Of a stretch of DNA of 64,000 nt, positions 10,066-19,596 are shown in pieces. The notes beneath the pieces are model-generated. The model was not told the origin of the DNA, made no database searches, and saw nothing but the letters and a program-made list of their open reading frames with translations. The translations under genes were made by a program, and so were the position numbers. The stretch's first letter is position 1, and each line of letters starts with the position of its first letter. Source of the stretch: Daphnia carinata (taxonomy: Eukaryota; Arthropoda; Branchiopoda; Diplostraca; Daphniidae); contig NC_081332.1 of the NCBI RefSeq assembly GCF_022539665.2, positions 7,406,303 to 7,470,302 of the forward strand, given 5' to 3'.

Positions 10066-10440
10066 CCCTCATTCAGTTCCATACAGTTACTTCAAACCTT
10101 CTTTAGTTTTCATTATCTCGATTAAATTATGGGAACCAGAAGCTTTTAAGACTGTCGGTCTTAAAGCCATTACCGATCTTTCGAGATCTGTAACAAAGAT
10201 CGTGTGGTAAAGCTATATCTCTGTGATTTTTATATTAACAATTGCCTACTGTTGCCAAATAATTCCAAAATTGTCGTAGTTCGACGACACAAAAAATTTT
10301 CCTTATCTAATATTGAAATGTTTTTTTTACTTCATTTAACCTTCGAACGTTTTTTTTACATTTCTGTGGTATAATTTTGATTATTCAAATATCATAAACT
10401 TAAAAACAAACAATTAACCAAATCATTGTGATAGAATATC
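10066..10440. other. AT-rich stretch without recognisable gene
   Basis: Flank of the BEL insertion leading into the decayed Gypsy copy. No open frame or repeat is recognised apart from short T and A runs. Confidence 0.4.
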
Positions 10441-13360
10441 TGTATGATTATGCTTCCATTAAAGAATCTATACTTGATCACTTTCCCGGAGATGAAAATA
10501 ATGACTTACATATAAATAAGCTTAACTTAAACCAGCTGAAAAATTGTAAACTATGCTCATCGTTTACGTGAACTTTTTAAAAGTAGCCTACCTATCCTGT
10601 AAGCTATACAGAAAATTCTTTTCAGTTATTCTTATGCAAAAATTTATCCAGGGACTAGATTGGAAACTGCAAGCTAAAGTACGATATAAAGAATAAAAAA
10701 ATTTCAACGAACTTGTTGCATCGACACGAGTTAATGTCGTTTGCTTAGAAGCTTTAGAGGCAGACCGTGCAAACGAAAGTTTGTTAGGACAATAGACGAA
10801 TCATACGACACCAAACGTGTTAAGTTAAAAGAGCTTAAACAAAGGTACTTGTTCAGAAGAAGATCGTAAATAATGCCGCTGCCAATTTTCGTAATAGAAA
10901 TAAACATGCCGAGAATCCAAAATTAGAGAAAGAAGAAATTCAAGATGTTTGAAAGAATGTGATGTTTAAAAAAATTCGGTATCTTTGTGAGGATCGTCTG
11001 ATTGACGTCGATATTTAAAAAAAGCTCAGCCTCCTATTTATTTTTTTGTGGTGAAATTGGCCATATATCTAATAATTGTAATAAGTTCTGAAATTCACAT
11101 AGATCTAATATTCCACGTGCCCCTCAGCGGCAGATGATCCAATAGAAACCAACGTATCGGGAGATGGAACGTGTAAAATAACGACAGATAATAATTCATT
11201 AAATAAGTCGAAATTTCCAAAAACACTATGTTAGGCATAATTGCAGTAATTAGTCAGGTCAACGGAAAAATTTATGTAAGTAAATCAGAAGACATGCCTA
11301 GCAAAGAACCTAAGCCAGTTTTAATTTCAAAAGGCGACTGAATTTCAAGCACCGTTCTGTAAACTATTAATTAGTTTTTTAATGAATTGTTGGCGCCCAA
11401 AAATTCAGAATTTAGGCTACAAAAAATGCATGATGCAAATGTAATTCAATATTAGCATTCTCCATGGCTTTACCCGAGGTTTTAGTAGAGAAAAAAAGGG
11501 GGAATTAAGATTTTGCGTCGATTTTCGAAAATTAGATAGTATTACGAAAAAAGACTCATTACCCATGCAAAGGATAGACTAAATATTAGACATTTTATAT
11601 GGAAAGAAATTTTTTACAGCTCTCAACCTAGCCTCTTGCTATTAGCAGATTCAAGTAGATGATCCAGTTATCGAACAAAAACTGCGTTTGTAGTAGAAAA
11701 CAATCTCCACTAATTTTAGCCTATTGGATTGGATTTGTGCAATTCACCTGCCACATTTCAACGACTAATGATTTGTGCACTGAAAGACGTTTAAAGAAGT
11801 AAGGCATTAGTTTATTTGGATGGTGCGGATGATTTACGCTATACTCGTGAAATCTTTGCTTCATTGAAAAATGCAGTTTAAAGTTAAAAAACTTAAGAAA
11901 TGCCAGTTTAATAAGTGCTGGTAAATTATCAAGGGCCACGGGATCTCGACCGATGGAATTATTCCTGATCCGGGTACAATCGTTAAAATCGTGAATTATA
12001 AACATTTGTTTCCCTGATAAAGTTATATCATTCCTCGGATTAGCTGGATATTACAGAAGATTTATAAATGATTTTAGATCAATTGCTAGACCGTTCACTC
12101 ACGAACCCCATTAGATTTCAACAGAGAACTTTTGCTTGGGGTACCAGGGAACAAATTTCTTTTGAGAAATTGCACACTCTTCTATTAACACCGCCAGTTC
12201 TCGTTTATCCCAATTTTAATTTAAAACATTTTACTTTTCACCGACATATGTGATTATCGAATGGGAGCTATTCTGTCTCAAATTTAAAATTGCCACTAGC
12301 ATCCGATTACGTACTCCAGTAGACAATTAACAAAAGCTGAGGCAAAAATATGGTACCACAAAAAAAATCTCTAGTGGTCATAGATGCAATTATATATTTT
12401 CGACATTTCTTGGATTTTATTGAGTACACTTTTCAATGGCCTTACACCTTTACAATGACTTGAATATCACAAGGATAATAATGGAAGATTATGAATATAG
12501 GCTATACTTTTAGCTACTACAAATTACGAATTCAAATGTAGGCCTGGACGTATTCACCAAAATACAGATTGTTTAACACGTTTAAAAGTAGCTTCTATTC
12601 AACCAGGACAAAATAAAACATTGATTAGTGAAAAACAATTAGAAAAGTATGTTTGTTTTGCCATTCAAAACTATTTAGAGAAGGGAGAGCTCGAGGAAAG
12701 TTTACACTATCATTATCGACGTGAACTTCAGGAACTTTTTGGGCCACATTACGCCAGTTTAAGCTAACGGAAATAGTTATACTTTAGTGTTACAGATTAT
12801 TTTGGCCGATTGGTAGAAGCTGTTGCGTCAAAAGATCAGATTGCATAAACGACAGCAGAATGTGTCAGAATGAGCGGAAAACCGCTTTTGTTACACTTGA
12901 GGGTAGCATACTCTAGCCTTGAGGCCGGTACGACTCGTAGGTTGTATACTACGTTATCATACAAGGAATGGGAGCCGCTCTAAGTGTGCTTAGCGCTACG
13001 TCTCTATGGCGCGGACCTAGGGATGGCACGTGGTGTTCAACCACTGCGCCACGCCCCTATCACGCTCCTGCTGGTTGGGCATGTTTCCTGTTTTCACCAT
13101 GACGGCATGACGTGCGCCACTGTATCTATCCTACTAATATATAAACCGTGTTTTTATTAGAAAAACGGAGTTTCCTTTGCTTGGTCTTATATTATACTTG
13201 TACCAGGACAATAATAAATAAACGGCTTTAACACTTACAATGGTATGCCAAAATCTATTCCTTCCGACCGTGAAACCAATTTCACGTCGAAATTATTTAG
13301 TAATTTTTGTGAAATTAAAAATCGATCAAGGTCTAACGACTGCTTAGAATCCAGCTAGTA
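10441..13360 (+). pseudogene. Heavily decayed Gypsy gag-pol, copy 3
   Basis: This is a relic of the same Gypsy family as 23484-28561 (minus) and 44819-49802 (plus). Gag traces run from about 10450 (SILDHFPGDEN-like) through 10920, with a knuckle-like CYS pattern near 11020-11090. Protease-RT linker traces lie at 11230-11420, RT at 11450-12080, RNase H at 12160-12560 and integrase at 12700-12860 and 13205-13360. Stops and frameshifts are everywhere and no frame exceeds about 95 codons. The integrase part is interrupted by unrelated DNA at about 12866-13205. This is the oldest Gypsy copy in the window. Confidence 0.7.
12866..13175 (-). mobile_element. Possible tRNA-derived SINE inserted in decayed Gypsy integrase
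   Basis: The Gypsy similarity stops near 12865 and resumes near 13205. On the minus strand the insert contains GGGGCGTGGCGCAGTGG (13041-13057), with TGGCGCAGTGG fitting a pol III A box. GGTCCGCGCC (13008-13017) loosely fits a B box. The A-B spacing of 23 nt is short and no target duplication was found, so this is tentative. Confidence 0.35.
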
Positions 13361-14320
13361 ATGAAGAAAGAGAAAGGTTCTTATCCTTGTTCTGTCGATT
13401 GGTTCTACTATTCGACCTTTTCTTAACGAGCAACTTTTTCCTTTTTGCTGTAAAACATATCATAACATAAGTATTTCTATGTAAAATGATGTAAACTTCC
13501 GCTATGGTTTTGTTATTTGCACCCAATAAACCTAAAAACAACAGTCGCCTATTTAAAAGGCTTGGTAGTAAAAAAAAGAAGGAAAACTGGTAAACGTTTG
13601 AAATATACTCATGAGACTCCGATTTCAGGCTAAACGCCGAGGCGCTAAAACGTCAAGCTATTATTATTGCAATTGGAAATTGCTTTTGGATGTATGTGTT
13701 TATTTTGTTGTTGCACAACTAGTAGGTTAAAAGTGAAATGTGGCGGAAGAGTAAGAACAACAAACCACATATTTCCTGTAGTTTGTTAAGAAAAAATACG
13801 AAATTTCACGAATAAAATAGTTATGGACTTCTCTTAATCTTTACCATACGAAGGACAGGACTCCTTTCGCTTTATACGACGGCGAAGATCAGGCTCTCGA
13901 GGAAAAAAACAATTTTCCCAACGGATGTAAAAAAAATTTTTAATCTTGAATAAAAGTTTCACTAGCTAACGCCTACAATTTATTTCAACACTGTCGATTT
14001 GCACTTTCATAGGCATACACAAAACTTAACGACAAAAACAGATTTGAAAATTTACTTAACGCTACGGACGGATTTGTGATGGTCGTACACTTCTACCCCA
14101 GTGAATAAGTGGACGAATTGCTTGTCGAGCCAACGATACTTAGCGTCTTACGGCCTGTGTAAGAGTAACAGTGTTACGAACTGCTGTCAGGGTAGAACGC
14201 GTGGAGCATTTGAAACTGGTACCTATGCGTCCTGCAGTACGACGTTTACGGCCTTGTCCTGGGTAAACTTAAAATCTAACGATAGTGGTATGGAGAATCG
14301 TTTACCGTCACTGTATTAAG
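13361..14320. other. No recognisable gene
   Basis: AT-rich sequence between two Gypsy relics. Short open frames (13344-13541 minus, 14101-14319 plus) show no motif or similarity to other parts of the window. Confidence 0.4.
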
Positions 14321-15060
14321 CTTACGGTAATTCACGTAGAAAGGCCATGTTCCGTCTTTCTTTTTCACTAGGACCATAGGAGAAGACCACTGGCTGTCCG
14401 AGTGCTCGATTATTCCCTGGCGCAGCACTCTTTTTAACTTCAATCACACTCGTTCCTTCCACGCACTTTTATAGGGGAGCTGATGAATTAGAGGGCTATT
14501 TCCCGTAGGCCTATTAATGTCGTGGTGCACCAAAGTAGAGTTTTCCACATCATCTTCGCTTAAAGCAAAGCAGCTAATGAATTTCTAGAGAATTTTCTTG
14601 GGTCTTCCTGCACGTTTTTCCCATGTTCCTCCTCCTCCAATTTTTCTAATGTTTCCATTGTTACGCTTTTCTCCAGCCATACAGGTTTCGGCTATAGGTT
14701 GGCTGCAAGAATTTTTTCTACATCAGTCTGAACGAGGGCATGGCACGTAGATAAGCTTGTAGCGACCAAAATGGAATGCGAAGGTTTCAGGATGCAGTCA
14801 CCTTCCACATTGCTGGACACTTTTCCAGGAACAGATTTAATCCGGTACGCTGGAATTTCCTGGTGATCGCTGGTCACTAGCACTTTATCTTCTGAATTTT
14901 ATACTGATGAAAGAGAAATTGCTGCGAACGATAGATCACCCATGGTGAGAGGAGATTTCTCCGTTTGTGGTTGATTTGTATAGATCCAAATTGCTTGGGA
15001 AAATTGTTTCCCGTCAGAAGTTCCATCCTTGACATAACCATAACTATCGCTTTTCCTTCA
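14321..15060 (-). pseudogene. Relic of a second Gypsy family (protease-RT junction)
   Basis: On the minus strand 14692-14883 and adjoining sequence match 38900-39010 (shared stretch around CAAGAAT..TTTTCT, then CTGAACGAGGGCATGG). The part at 14335-14470 matches 38500-38640, where the reading is the RT entry with an FCVDY-like motif. The region therefore spans the protease-RT linker and the RT start of another Gypsy lineage. It is broken by stops, and the downstream pol is missing. Confidence 0.5.
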
Positions 15061-15438
15061 CAGATCTGTTCTTGTGGGTCACCGTGATTTCGGCTGCTTC
15101 TTGGGGCATCACTTATATACCGTTTGCGAGAATAATCCGCAGAGCCATCCAATGACTGCTGCACGAAGGAATTTTCTTCAGCAGTTTGAAAAAGATGACT
15201 GTAACTGCAGCACCGTATCAATCACTGCTGTGGCGAACACTTGCCCGCTGTTACTGATTTCCCGTGCTTGGAACGTAACAGAGACAGAGATGAGAGGGTT
15301 GATGTAGTAAGAGTGATTAGGTGAAAGAAAGATAAATAGAAAATGACTTAGGTGAGATAAATGACTGTGACTTTATTTCTCTGTTAAAGCGTAAAAGGGA
15401 AGGGAACGGGAAAACAGTTAGAAAAGTTAAATACTGGC
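15061..15438. other. No recognisable gene
   Basis: Between the Gypsy relic and the 3' part of BEL copy A. Short frames only, with no motif seen. Confidence 0.35.
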
Positions 15439-15669
15439 TTAGAACAAAAATGAGATGACTGATCTGGGGGTATACTTCGAATACGACTGGCCCAATTCCC
15501 CCAAAAGGCAGAAAAAACGAAACCAAAAAATAAACCACACTAAATTGTGTAGGCTCGTGCCCCATACAGCACTGCCCGCGATGGCAGCACCGTAGGTGAC
15601 AGCGGGACCCATCGTGACAACAGGTGAACTAAAGAACAAAGGTACTTGAAAAAAACAAAGTTTGAACAT
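15439..15669 (-). CDS. Small membrane-like ORF after zinc-knuckle ORF (BEL copy A)
   Basis: A 76-codon ORF with two hydrophobic runs: an N-terminal one (LCFFQVPLFFSS), and NLVWFIFWFRFFCLLG, which could span a membrane. It contains GPAVT, also present in the small ORF at 5313-5501 at the equivalent position after a related zinc-knuckle ORF. No protein family is recognised. It lies directly downstream of the coiled-coil/zinc ORF in this copy. It could be part of a degenerate third gene of this BEL lineage, or a chance frame. Confidence 0.3.
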   Translation of the reverse strand: MFKLCFFQVPLFFSSPVVTMGPAVTYGAAIAGSAVWGTSLHNLVWFIFWFRFFCLLGELGQSYSKYTPRSVISFLF

Positions 15670-15714
15670 AATTTAATTTCCGTGCCTTGCGTTTCCGTAG
15701 TGAGAAGGCCGTCT

Positions 15715-16332
15715 TCAATGGTGGGGGAGATCTCTATAGGCCTTTTTGGGTCCAGACAGGATTTGGTGATGGTCCTGAGTGTTGCATAACGTGCAACGTC
15801 GAGGGTGAAGACAATCCACAATCTTGGTGTGGCCGGCGACGGCTGTCGGGACAAAACAACCGAAACAGCGTCGCTGGGGAAAGTGGAGTTCCAATCGATC
15901 TTGATTAGTGAGGAGCATAAGGTCCTCACATTCAGGAATCATCCTTTTGCATGGGGTTGCTCCCGAGACGTGTGCCTTCAGGAAGCACGGGATGTTTGGA
16001 GTGTGCAGCGGGGCGATAAACGTGGGACGATCTGGAGTGGCGACCGACGTGGGTACCTGAGTGTCGGCGCCCTTTTCTGGAGCCTGGCGTAGGAGAGACC
16101 CGATGTACCCACTCATCAGGGTCTCTCGCTTGGTCTTGAAGTGGATGTGCATTTTAACCAAGTCTTCGGAGAGGGTTGCAAGTTCTTCGTCGAAACTTAA
16201 GATGGCCCTTTGGTAAGCGTTAACTTGGTTGATAGCTTCCTTTTTTGCACGTGTTACGTTTGCTATCGTGTCGTTAATGTTGGCGACGCACTCTTGCTCC
16301 CGTTCCCTACTAACTTTAAGTTTTTCCTTCAC
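15715..16332 (-). CDS. Coiled-coil plus zinc-knuckle protein located after BEL pol (copy A)
   Basis: A 205-aa open frame. Residues 1-75 are a strongly charged helix predicted to coil, including ETLMSGYIGSLLR at about 70-82. Residues 135-200 hold a Cys/His block (RRCFGCF...GHTKIVDC...RRCTLCNTQDHH) like Gag knuckles. A DUF1759 capsid region is missing. It follows the DUF5641 end of BEL copy A by about 400 nt. The plus-strand relatives at 4491-5205 and 43543-44020 have the same place after pol. The true N-terminus probably lies further upstream, where relatives have FDREEKKA. Nucleic-acid binding is inferred from the knuckles. Confidence 0.5.
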   Translation of the reverse strand: MKEKLKVSREREQECVANINDTIANVTRAKKEAINQVNAYQRAILSFDEELATLSEDLVKMHIHFKTKRETLMSGYIGSLLRQAPEKGADTQVPTSVATPDRPTFIAPLHTPNIPCFLKAHVSGATPCKRMIPECEDLMLLTNQDRLELHFPQRRCFGCFVPTAVAGHTKIVDCLHPRRCTLCNTQDHHQILSGPKKAYRDLPHH

Positions 16333-16737
16333 GGATGCGGCTTATGGAGGTGGATATTCGGCCATGACACTTACGTTGGACGTAGGTGTTCACAGGGGAC
16401 ACGTTCACTAGACGAATTTAGGTCAACTGAATGTCGTCTGTTAGCAGGGTAGGCTAAACAGTTTCCAGCTTTGTATTACTAAACAGCAAGCGGCCTGACT
16501 TTTGCTCTTTGCCCTATATTTGAACTTGAATATAGGTGGCGCTGAGCTTAGCGAACTCGCCACCAGAGTTTAAGTTGCGATTTTCTACGTTGTTGACATT
16601 TTTGTGTCGTCTTTGCATGATTGTACTTGTCGCATTTCCAATTTTGAATTTGCGACTTCAGCTCTTGATTTGAACTCCATTACAAGCAGTAGTTACATAT
16701 TTGCAATACTTAAGTTAGTTGCTTAAGTTAAGAACGT
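16333..16737. other. Non-coding stretch between BEL pol end and zinc-knuckle ORF
   Basis: No frame or motif. It could contain an LTR of BEL copy A, but no second copy of this sequence occurs in the window, so the boundary cannot be set. Confidence 0.35.
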
Positions 16738-17095
16738 TTACGCTGTGGGAGATTCTCTTTTCTTTTCCTTTGCATAAACTTCTTGATCTTTTTCCGCAAC
16801 CCTAATACATAGTTTAGCCACAGGACGAATACATGGTCTTGGATGTTGGCTGAGCTTCACTTTCACTACTCGAACAACATTGTCCGTAGGGCTGGGAATG
16901 ACTTCAAGCACTTTACCAAACGGCCACTGACCACGCAAAGTATTTGGTTCAATTAGAAGCACCAGATCTCCCACGGTGACGTTAGGCCTATTTTCTTGCC
17001 ATTTTCTTCTTTCTGTTAAGTGGGGGACGTATTCACGTACCATCTATTCAAAGAGTGTTGGAGGATGGCTTGGCTTTGTAGAAACTGCTTGGTAG
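16738..17095 (-). pseudogene. BEL copy A, C-terminal DUF5641 part (left half)
   Basis: On the minus strand this encodes the end of BEL integrase: a helix (QSQAILQHSLNRW) and DUF5641 with WQENRPNVTVGDLVLL, RGQWPFGKV and a final PVAKLC. It aligns with 42954-43250. The preceding part of the same gene ends at 30719, on the other side of the 13.6-kb Gypsy element, so the two halves were once continuous. A one-base frameshift occurs at about 17043. Confidence 0.75.
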
Positions 17096-17872
17096 TGTAA
17101 AGCATTCTTTTAGTAATAAAAGAACGTCTTTACGTGATTTAAAGACAAGTTGTAATAAGAAAATGAACTCGGGAAGGCGTTACCACAATGCCGAATATAT
17201 TTTATTCTTATAGGCCGAAGATAATAAATGAATTACACAGATATAGAATATAAATGGGAAACGGAAATACAAATGGAGTCAGGTGAGTCTAGTCTTACCG
17301 TCACCGCCGTGGCAAAGATGGAATAAAGATGTCAAACGTTGAAAGAGAAAAGATAAGACAGACGGAACTTGTCAGGCACACAAGAAGCGATGAAAGTACT
17401 CACAATAATTATGGAATGAGTAACAAAATTGAACTACTATATTTGAAGAAATAGACAGCACTTGTAGCACTAAGAATGAGAACTGGAACTGGAAATAACT
17501 GAAGGGCTGAAGAGAACTGTATGAGTATAGAACTAACTTTTGGGAACAAAAAGGGCATCCTTTTATACGTTTTACAGGCTTAAGGGAACATAGCATTTCC
17601 GACAAATGAGCTCCGGATGTCGTACGCAGGAACATTTCATATTCACGGAAATGCATGGCGCGACTTCCTACTCATGCAGATTCATCCAATCGGAAATAAG
17701 TAGAGCACAAGGTACAATATAAAAATAGAATTCAACGAAAGGGCAACAACACTTGAATTATGATATCTATAAGAAATAAAGACAACGGATATAATATATA
17801 ATCATATTAATAAAACAAACAATCAAAACACAATATAATTCAATAAAAATTTTATTTTATGACTTCGTTACA
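17096..17872 (-). repeat. 3' LTR of Gypsy copy 1
   Basis: Starts TGTAACGAAG on the minus strand directly after the env stop and ends TTTACA at 17096, giving TGTAA/TTACA ends. BEL coding sequence begins immediately beyond. 17250-17872 is repeated at 30095-30718; the terminal 154 bp is present only here. TATAAAA lies at 17561-17567 and initiator-like GTTAGTT at 17531-17537 (minus), correctly spaced for transcription start. Confidence 0.75.
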
Positions 17873-19591
17873 TCACTCCCGGCGGTGCGAGATTACGTCC
17901 CGTAATAAGACTTCATAAGCGAAATCCGGTTCTGGTTCTTGAATTGGGCGACAGCATAACTTGCTGATGAGTCCGAAAAATCCACAGCCATAACAGATGC
18001 GTAGAAAAAGTAGACCAAGGAGGCAAAGTACACCAATAAAGAAATAATTTTTAATAGTTTCCCACCAGCTAGTATAAGAGTTCACTCCAGATGCTGATAA
18101 CAAAACGTTAGTTACACTTGGTCGATTATTGGCCGAAATTTCACTCGGCGAATGTTCATTCATAGCTGCGGCAATATCAGCCATAATACTCATATGATCC
18201 ATAATAGTTTCACCATACGCAGGGTTATTTTTATGTTCATAGTCAAAAAATTTCACATCTTCATAACGAAAAGAATGCGCAAGGTCTTGTACCGGTAAGA
18301 CGATGCTTGCGTTCACGGGCTTCCAAGTGTTATTGCGAAACGCATAAGGTACGTCATTGAAGTTCACAAATCCATTAGTCCAATAACACGGCGAATATTT
18401 AACAAGTTCCCAACCATCTAAATTAATGGTATAGTTTTTTAATTTTGGTTGCGGTCCACAAGACGTTATGACGGTCTCGAAGGTCACATTTAAAGGTTTG
18501 CACGATATGACAATGGCAGTTTTTCCAAATGCTTGTAATTTTGTGCATTTGGGTAGATCTAGATGCGAGGCAGCTAACCAGCCATTATACTGTGCTGCAA
18601 TAATCGCTCTTACATGTTTGGCCTTTCTTGAATCACATTGTAAGATTTGAATTAATCGTGATAATTCATTTTCATGGTCCGTAAATTGATCACGAATATA
18701 TTGCAAGTTAGCGGGATGATCCAAATTTTGAGCGCTAGGTGGCGCGGGGTCCGCCAATGTTATTGTCAACAAATTTTCCATGATGGCCGCCGTTGTAACG
18801 AAGAGTTTTGATTGGCCGACGATGTTAAAAGCATCAGATTTCTTTGAAGAAGAGTTTTGTATGGGAATACAACGCGGTTGAAAAGATAAATGAAAATCCA
18901 ATTGTTTTTTATCACCTTGAAGGCGAAAAATTCTGTCCTTGCCCGTTTTTCGGATTAATTTCCCAATTCCAGATTCAATGAGATGAGCTTTGGGTTCAGT
19001 ACGCTGAGTATAGGTTTTGTCCCAAACCAACGTTAAATGATTATGCGACAAATGACCTGTTGACGCGGAAGCAATACCAATAGGTGTGGAAAAATTACCA
19101 TCTTCAATATCTTGATAAAGACGAATTTTCTCGAGCGCACAATTGACAATTTCCACATCAATTGTTTGTAACCAACGACCGAAAATTTGAGGTTCACGAT
19201 CAAAAACATATTTATTTTCTGTAGCACTCATTTTTTGATCGTCGCACCGGAGACTGTTAATCATATCGTTGCACTCATTAGACGTAATGTCAAGCGGAAT
19301 TTTGTCAGGCACAATCACTAATTGTCCAAAAAAATTCATGGTGACATGGCGTATTTGTTTCCATTTAGCACAAATATGTCCAGGAAAATGAACAGCCGCA
19401 CGCACTTCACTATATATAGAATATTGTACGTCAGCGGAATGTTTATCATTTATTTCCGGATGACAATCGGCATCCGAAAATTGAATTATTCCCATTTTCG
19501 ACGACTCGGTACAATCACATACGGTCGCGTCAAAGGCTCGAACGTTAAGTCCGTAAAGACATAACAGTAACAAAATGGACAAAGACGACAT
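17873..19591 (-). CDS. env: Envelope-like glycoprotein, intact (Gypsy copy 1)
   Basis: 572 aa from the ATG at 19591, chosen because it lies 2 nt after a splice acceptor and matches the start in copy 2. The frame is open further up to 19648. Residues 1-19 form a signal peptide (SLSILLLLCLYGL). The ectodomain has a conserved cysteine pattern starting C-D-C and several N-glycosylation sites. A single membrane anchor lies at about residues 515-545 (YFFIGVLCLLGLLFLRI), followed by a short Cys-rich tail. It would act in membrane fusion or entry if expressed. There is no match to the baculovirus F-type motifs expected of errantivirus Env. The N-terminal cysteine layout recalls chuvirus-type glycoproteins, a tentative view. 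The stop overlaps the polypurine-like GGGAG just before the LTR. Confidence 0.75.
   Translation of the reverse strand: MSSLSILLLLCLYGLNVRAFDATVCDCTESSKMGIIQFSDADCHPEINDKHSADVQYSIYSEVRAAVHFPGHICAKWKQIRHVTMNFFGQLVIVPDKIPLDITSNECNDMINSLRCDDQKMSATENKYVFDREPQIFGRWLQTIDVEIVNCALEKIRLYQDIEDGNFSTPIGIASASTGHLSHNHLTLVWDKTYTQRTEPKAHLIESGIGKLIRKTGKDRIFRLQGDKKQLDFHLSFQPRCIPIQNSSSKKSDAFNIVGQSKLFVTTAAIMENLLTITLADPAPPSAQNLDHPANLQYIRDQFTDHENELSRLIQILQCDSRKAKHVRAIIAAQYNGWLAASHLDLPKCTKLQAFGKTAIVISCKPLNVTFETVITSCGPQPKLKNYTINLDGWELVKYSPCYWTNGFVNFNDVPYAFRNNTWKPVNASIVLPVQDLAHSFRYEDVKFFDYEHKNNPAYGETIMDHMSIMADIAAAMNEHSPSEISANNRPSVTNVLLSASGVNSYTSWWETIKNYFFIGVLCLLGLLFLRICYGCGFFGLISKLCCRPIQEPEPDFAYEVLLRDVISHRRE
17893..17905 (-). 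other. Conserved pre-LTR hairpin, TTACG-GGA-CGTAA
   Basis: The same stem-loop as at 1742-1754 and 56992-57004. Here it lies inside the last codons of env, whereas in copy 2 it lies after the env stop, so the conservation is not for protein. Confidence 0.5.
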
Positions 19592-19593
19592 TT

Positions 19594-19596
19594 CTA
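19594..19596 (-). promoter_or_regulatory. 3' splice acceptor before env (Gypsy copy 1)
   Basis: A long T tract followed by TATGTAG, two bases and the env ATG. Equivalent acceptors precede the other env copies. Confidence 0.55.

Noticed and set aside
17250-17260. LTR edge at 17250/30095, where the repeat of Gypsy copy 1 starts
   Set aside because: No TG/CA end or target duplication fits there; BEL coding resumes at 17095 and TGTAA/TTACA ends fit 17096-17872, so the 5' copy is taken as truncated.
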